Below are positions 62,014 to 64,000 of a stretch of DNA of 64,000 nt, piece after piece. The notes under the pieces are model-generated. The model ran no database searches. It saw nothing but the letters and a program-made list of their open reading frames with translations, and had not been told where the DNA came from. The stretch is from UBA4951 sp963652335. GTDB taxonomy: Bacteria; Bacillota_I; Bacilli_A; RFN20; CAG-826. Every line of letters starts with the position of its first letter. The first letter of the stretch is position 1. The DNA lies in NCBI GenBank assembly GCA_963652335.1, contig CAVJSS010000002.1:1-64000 (forward strand), written 5' to 3'. A program made the position numbers and the translations under genes.

Positions 62014-63159
62014 ATGAGCGCTTTTTTGTGTCCGAGATGCCATAATTCCGACCCGATTTTCATAGGTTATATAAAAGGCAAACCTTATTGTCGCCGATGT
62101 ATTTCCTTTGCTGGCGAAGAGGCGCCCAAAACAGAAAGAAAGCCTTCGCCATCGCCTTTGGTTTTGAATTTCAAATTATCCGACGACCAACTAAAGATAT
62201 CGAACCAAGTCAGAGAGAATTTCAAAAACGGGATAGACACATTGATCTACGCCGTATGCGGAGCGGGGAAAACCGAACTCGTTTATGGCGTTATCGCAGA
62301 CGCTTTAAGGTTAGGGAGAACGGTCGGGTTCGCTCTTCCGAGAAGAGATGTCGTGATTGAACTTTATTGGAGGCTAAAGGAAGCGTTTCCAGAAGATAAA
62401 GTAATCGCTGTTTATGGAGGTCACACAAGTCAATTGGCTGGCGACATAATAGTGCTTACTACCCACCAAATATATAGATATCCAGCCTATTTCGATTTAT
62501 TGATCATGGATGAAATAGACGCCTTCCCGTTCAAAGGAAGCGACATTCTTCATTCTTTTTATGAACAATCCGTAAGGGGTCGCGTGGTTCTTATGTCGGC
62601 TACCCCATCAGAAGACCTCATATCGAAATTCAAAGAAGAAGGTCGACAAGTCTTGGAATTGAAAACCAGGTTTCACAGACACGAGATCCCCGTTCCGAAA
62701 ATTGAGTTTGGTTATAAAATCACGTTGATTATCAAACTCATTAAGAAACTAAGGGAATTTATCTCAGAAAAAAAGCCGGTTTTCGTTTTCGCTCCGACAA
62801 TTGGGGAATGTGAGCGTTTATATTCGATAGTCAAGCGTTTTGTGCCTAAAGGAGACTGCGTCCATAGCAAAGACCAGCAAAGACAAACCAAGATTGATAA
62901 ATTCAAGAAATCCGAAATAAAATATTTAATAACAACATCTATTTTGGAACGAGGAATAACGATAAAGAACCTACAAGTTTTCGTTTTCCATGCCGATCAA
63001 GAAAAGATTTACGATAGTTCCACTTTGATCCAAATAGCAGGAAGGGTCGGTAGAAAGTGGGATGCGCCGGATGGAGAGGTGGTATTTTATGCAAGCAAAA
63101 GAACGAAAAGCATCGATACATCAATTAGAAACATCAAAGAGTGCAACCGCTGTTTGTAA
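62014..63159 (+). CDS. comFA: ComFA-like DNA translocase/helicase
   Basis: 381 residues from the ATG at 62014. Four-cysteine zinc finger (C6, C9, C26, C29), then a DEAD-type helicase core: Walker A CGAGKTE (82-88), IMDEIDAFP (DEAD-like motif II), SATPS and QIAGRVGRKW (motif VI). In naturally competent Bacillota it drives DNA uptake. Followed by comFC with overlap. Confidence 0.9.
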   Translation: MSAFLCPRCHNSDPIFIGYIKGKPYCRRCISFAGEEAPKTERKPSPSPLVLNFKLSDDQLKISNQVRENFKNGIDTLIYAVCGAGKTELVYGVIADALRLGRTVGFALPRRDVVIELYWRLKEAFPEDKVIAVYGGHTSQLAGDIIVLTTHQIYRYPAYFDLLIMDEIDAFPFKGSDILHSFYEQSVRGRVVLMSATPSEDLISKFKEEGRQVLELKTRFHRHEIPVPKIEFGYKITLIIKLIKKLREFISEKKPVFVFAPTIGECERLYSIVKRFVPKGDCVHSKDQQRQTKIDKFKKSEIKYLITTSILERGITIKNLQVFVFHADQEKIYDSSTLIQIAGRVGRKWDAPDGEVVFYASKRTKSIDTSIRNIKECNRCL

Positions 63160-63751
63160 GCGGTGTTTCAAACCGATTCGCCGCTTCCAATTATCAGATG
63201 TTCTTTCTTATTCAAATGTCTGTGAAACTTGCAAAAACGAGCTTAACCCTCATTTAAGAAAGAAAAAATGGAATGGAATCGATATTTATTGGTTTTACGA
63301 TTATAACGAAAGCTTTAGGAGCAGCTTATTTTCTCTAAAAGGCTGCGGTGATTACGAAATGAGGGATATCTTTCTCAATCAAAAATCATCTTGGTTAAAA
63401 TTGCGTTTTTTCAATCGCATCGTCGTTCCTGCGCCTAGCTTCGTTGGTAGAGATGAAAAACGAGGATTCAATCAGGCTGTCAGCATATTCGAAACCATTG
63501 GGTTGCCGTTGAAAAGATGTTTGTTGAAGACCGAAGATAGAAAACAAGCCGATCTCTCGGCGAAAGAACGGTCCAAAATCGGCGAAGTGATCGAACTTGT
63601 TCCTAATACGAAACTTACAGGAAAACGACTTCTTTTGGTCGATGACGTTATGACTACAGGCTCGACTATCAAGGCGTGCATCGATCTGCTTAAACGATTG
63701 AAGCCCCGCTCAATCGAAGTCTTGGTGCTCGCAAGAGTCACACGCACTTAG
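63089..63751 (+). CDS. comFC: ComFC-like phosphoribosyltransferase-fold competence protein
   Basis: 220 residues from the ATG at 63089 (AGAGGTGG upstream, inside comFA). Zinc cysteines C23, C26 and a second CxxC (VCETC), then the PRTase signature LLLVDDVMTTGSTI. Needed with ComFA for transformation in Bacillus and Streptococcus. Confidence 0.92.
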   Translation: MQAKERKASIHQLETSKSATAVCKRCFKPIRRFQLSDVLSYSNVCETCKNELNPHLRKKKWNGIDIYWFYDYNESFRSSLFSLKGCGDYEMRDIFLNQKSSWLKLRFFNRIVVPAPSFVGRDEKRGFNQAVSIFETIGLPLKRCLLKTEDRKQADLSAKERSKIGEVIELVPNTKLTGKRLLLVDDVMTTGSTIKACIDLLKRLKPRSIEVLVLARVTRT

Positions 63752-63768
63752 GCGATGCGCATTGCCTA
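63749..63768. promoter_or_regulatory. 20-bp near-perfect palindrome at the secA promoter
   Basis: TAGGCGATGCGCATTGCCTA is symmetric except one pair. It covers the comFC stop codon and the secA -35. Confidence 0.45.
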
Positions 63769-63791
63769 GCACGCACGAAATGATATATAAT
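63762..63791 (+). promoter_or_regulatory. probable secA promoter
   Basis: -35 TTGCCT (63762-63767), 18-base spacer, -10 TATAAT (63786-63791), leader of ~22 bases with GGAGG. Confidence 0.6.
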
Positions 63792-63818
63792 CATTCGCGA
63801 TTCTACGGAGGTAATACA

Positions 63819-64000
63819 ATGGGATTACTCGATAAGATCTTTAAATTCGACAAACGCGAAGTCGATAAATATGCCAGAGAGGCCGAACATGTTTTGGCAC
63901 TGGATGAGCAAACATCGAAATTGACGGATGAAGAGCTAGTTGGGAAAACTCGCGAATTCCAAGAAGCGTTGAAAAACGGCGCGACTTTGGAATCTATCAA
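63819..64000 (+). CDS. secA: protein translocase SecA, N-terminal part
   Basis: First 60 residues, MGLLDKIFKFDKREVDKYAR onward, the start of the SecA nucleotide-binding domain. GGAGG seven bases upstream. Runs off the window. The hpf gene that often lies between comFC and secA is absent. Confidence 0.93.
   Translation, partial: MGLLDKIFKFDKREVDKYAREAEHVLALDEQTSKLTDEELVGKTREFQEALKNGATLESI

Overview
The window carries the chromosomal replication origin of a low-to-moderate GC Bacillota bacterium. The order dnaN-dnaA | oriC | rpmH-rnpA-yidC-jag-mnmE, an rnmV (RNase M5) gene, CIRCE operators, a RicT (PSP1) protein and a lipoprotein-type YidC all fit Bacilli and their Mollicutes/Erysipelotrichia-like relatives. 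TGA is used as a stop and TGG encodes Trp, so the genetic code is the standard one, not the Mycoplasma code. ispE implies the MEP isoprenoid route. I cannot name the species; an uncultured Bacilli lineage is my inference.

Left arm (1-26.6 kb, nearly all on the minus strand, leading-strand orientation away from oriC). Order from the left edge: a partial gene; rlmD-metG; rpmE; a scarred accessory island (3.6-6.6 kb) with an IS3-type transposase remnant, an AAA+/DUF4143 ATPase gene and ~178-bp direct repeats on both sides; a tightly overlapping six-gene operon (MacB-like ABC exporter, P-type ATPase, psuG, TetR regulator, Fe-alcohol dehydrogenase, degenerate M50 site-2-protease-like membrane protein); tadA; SRP RNA; serS; then gyrA, gyrB, recF, yaaA, dnaN and dnaA.

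oriC (about 26.57-26.98 kb) holds seven DnaA-box-like 9-mers and an AT-rich stretch. Two more boxes lie between dnaA and dnaN, so the origin looks bipartite.

Right arm (27-64 kb). First come rpmH-rnpA-yidC-jag and mnmE-tatD-rnmV-rsmA, then ispE. Accessory and envelope genes follow: an O-antigen-ligase-like protein, ruvX, a PIN-domain protein with a Lys/Pro/Glu-rich tail, an M6-like secreted metalloprotease, a four-helix membrane protein, and an HrcA/CIRCE-controlled small heat shock protein. Next are an M24 peptidase, a GH2 glycosidase, a HAD phosphatase, a patatin, an RluA-type pseudouridine synthase, a DUF1538 transporter-like protein with a tandem PII-like partner, and a YfhO-family membrane protein. 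A head-on block follows (rsmI, ricT, holB, tmk, recR, ybaB, dnaX). The window ends with prfA-prmC-tsaC-rpiB, comFA-comFC and the start of secA.

The most unusual theme is regulatory. Many genes have a -10 box only 5-7 bases upstream of their ATG and no Shine-Dalgarno sequence, so leaderless transcription looks common here and sits beside ordinary SD-led genes. Perfect or near-perfect palindromes also lie at the promoters of yaaA-recF-gyrBA, dnaX/prfA and secA.
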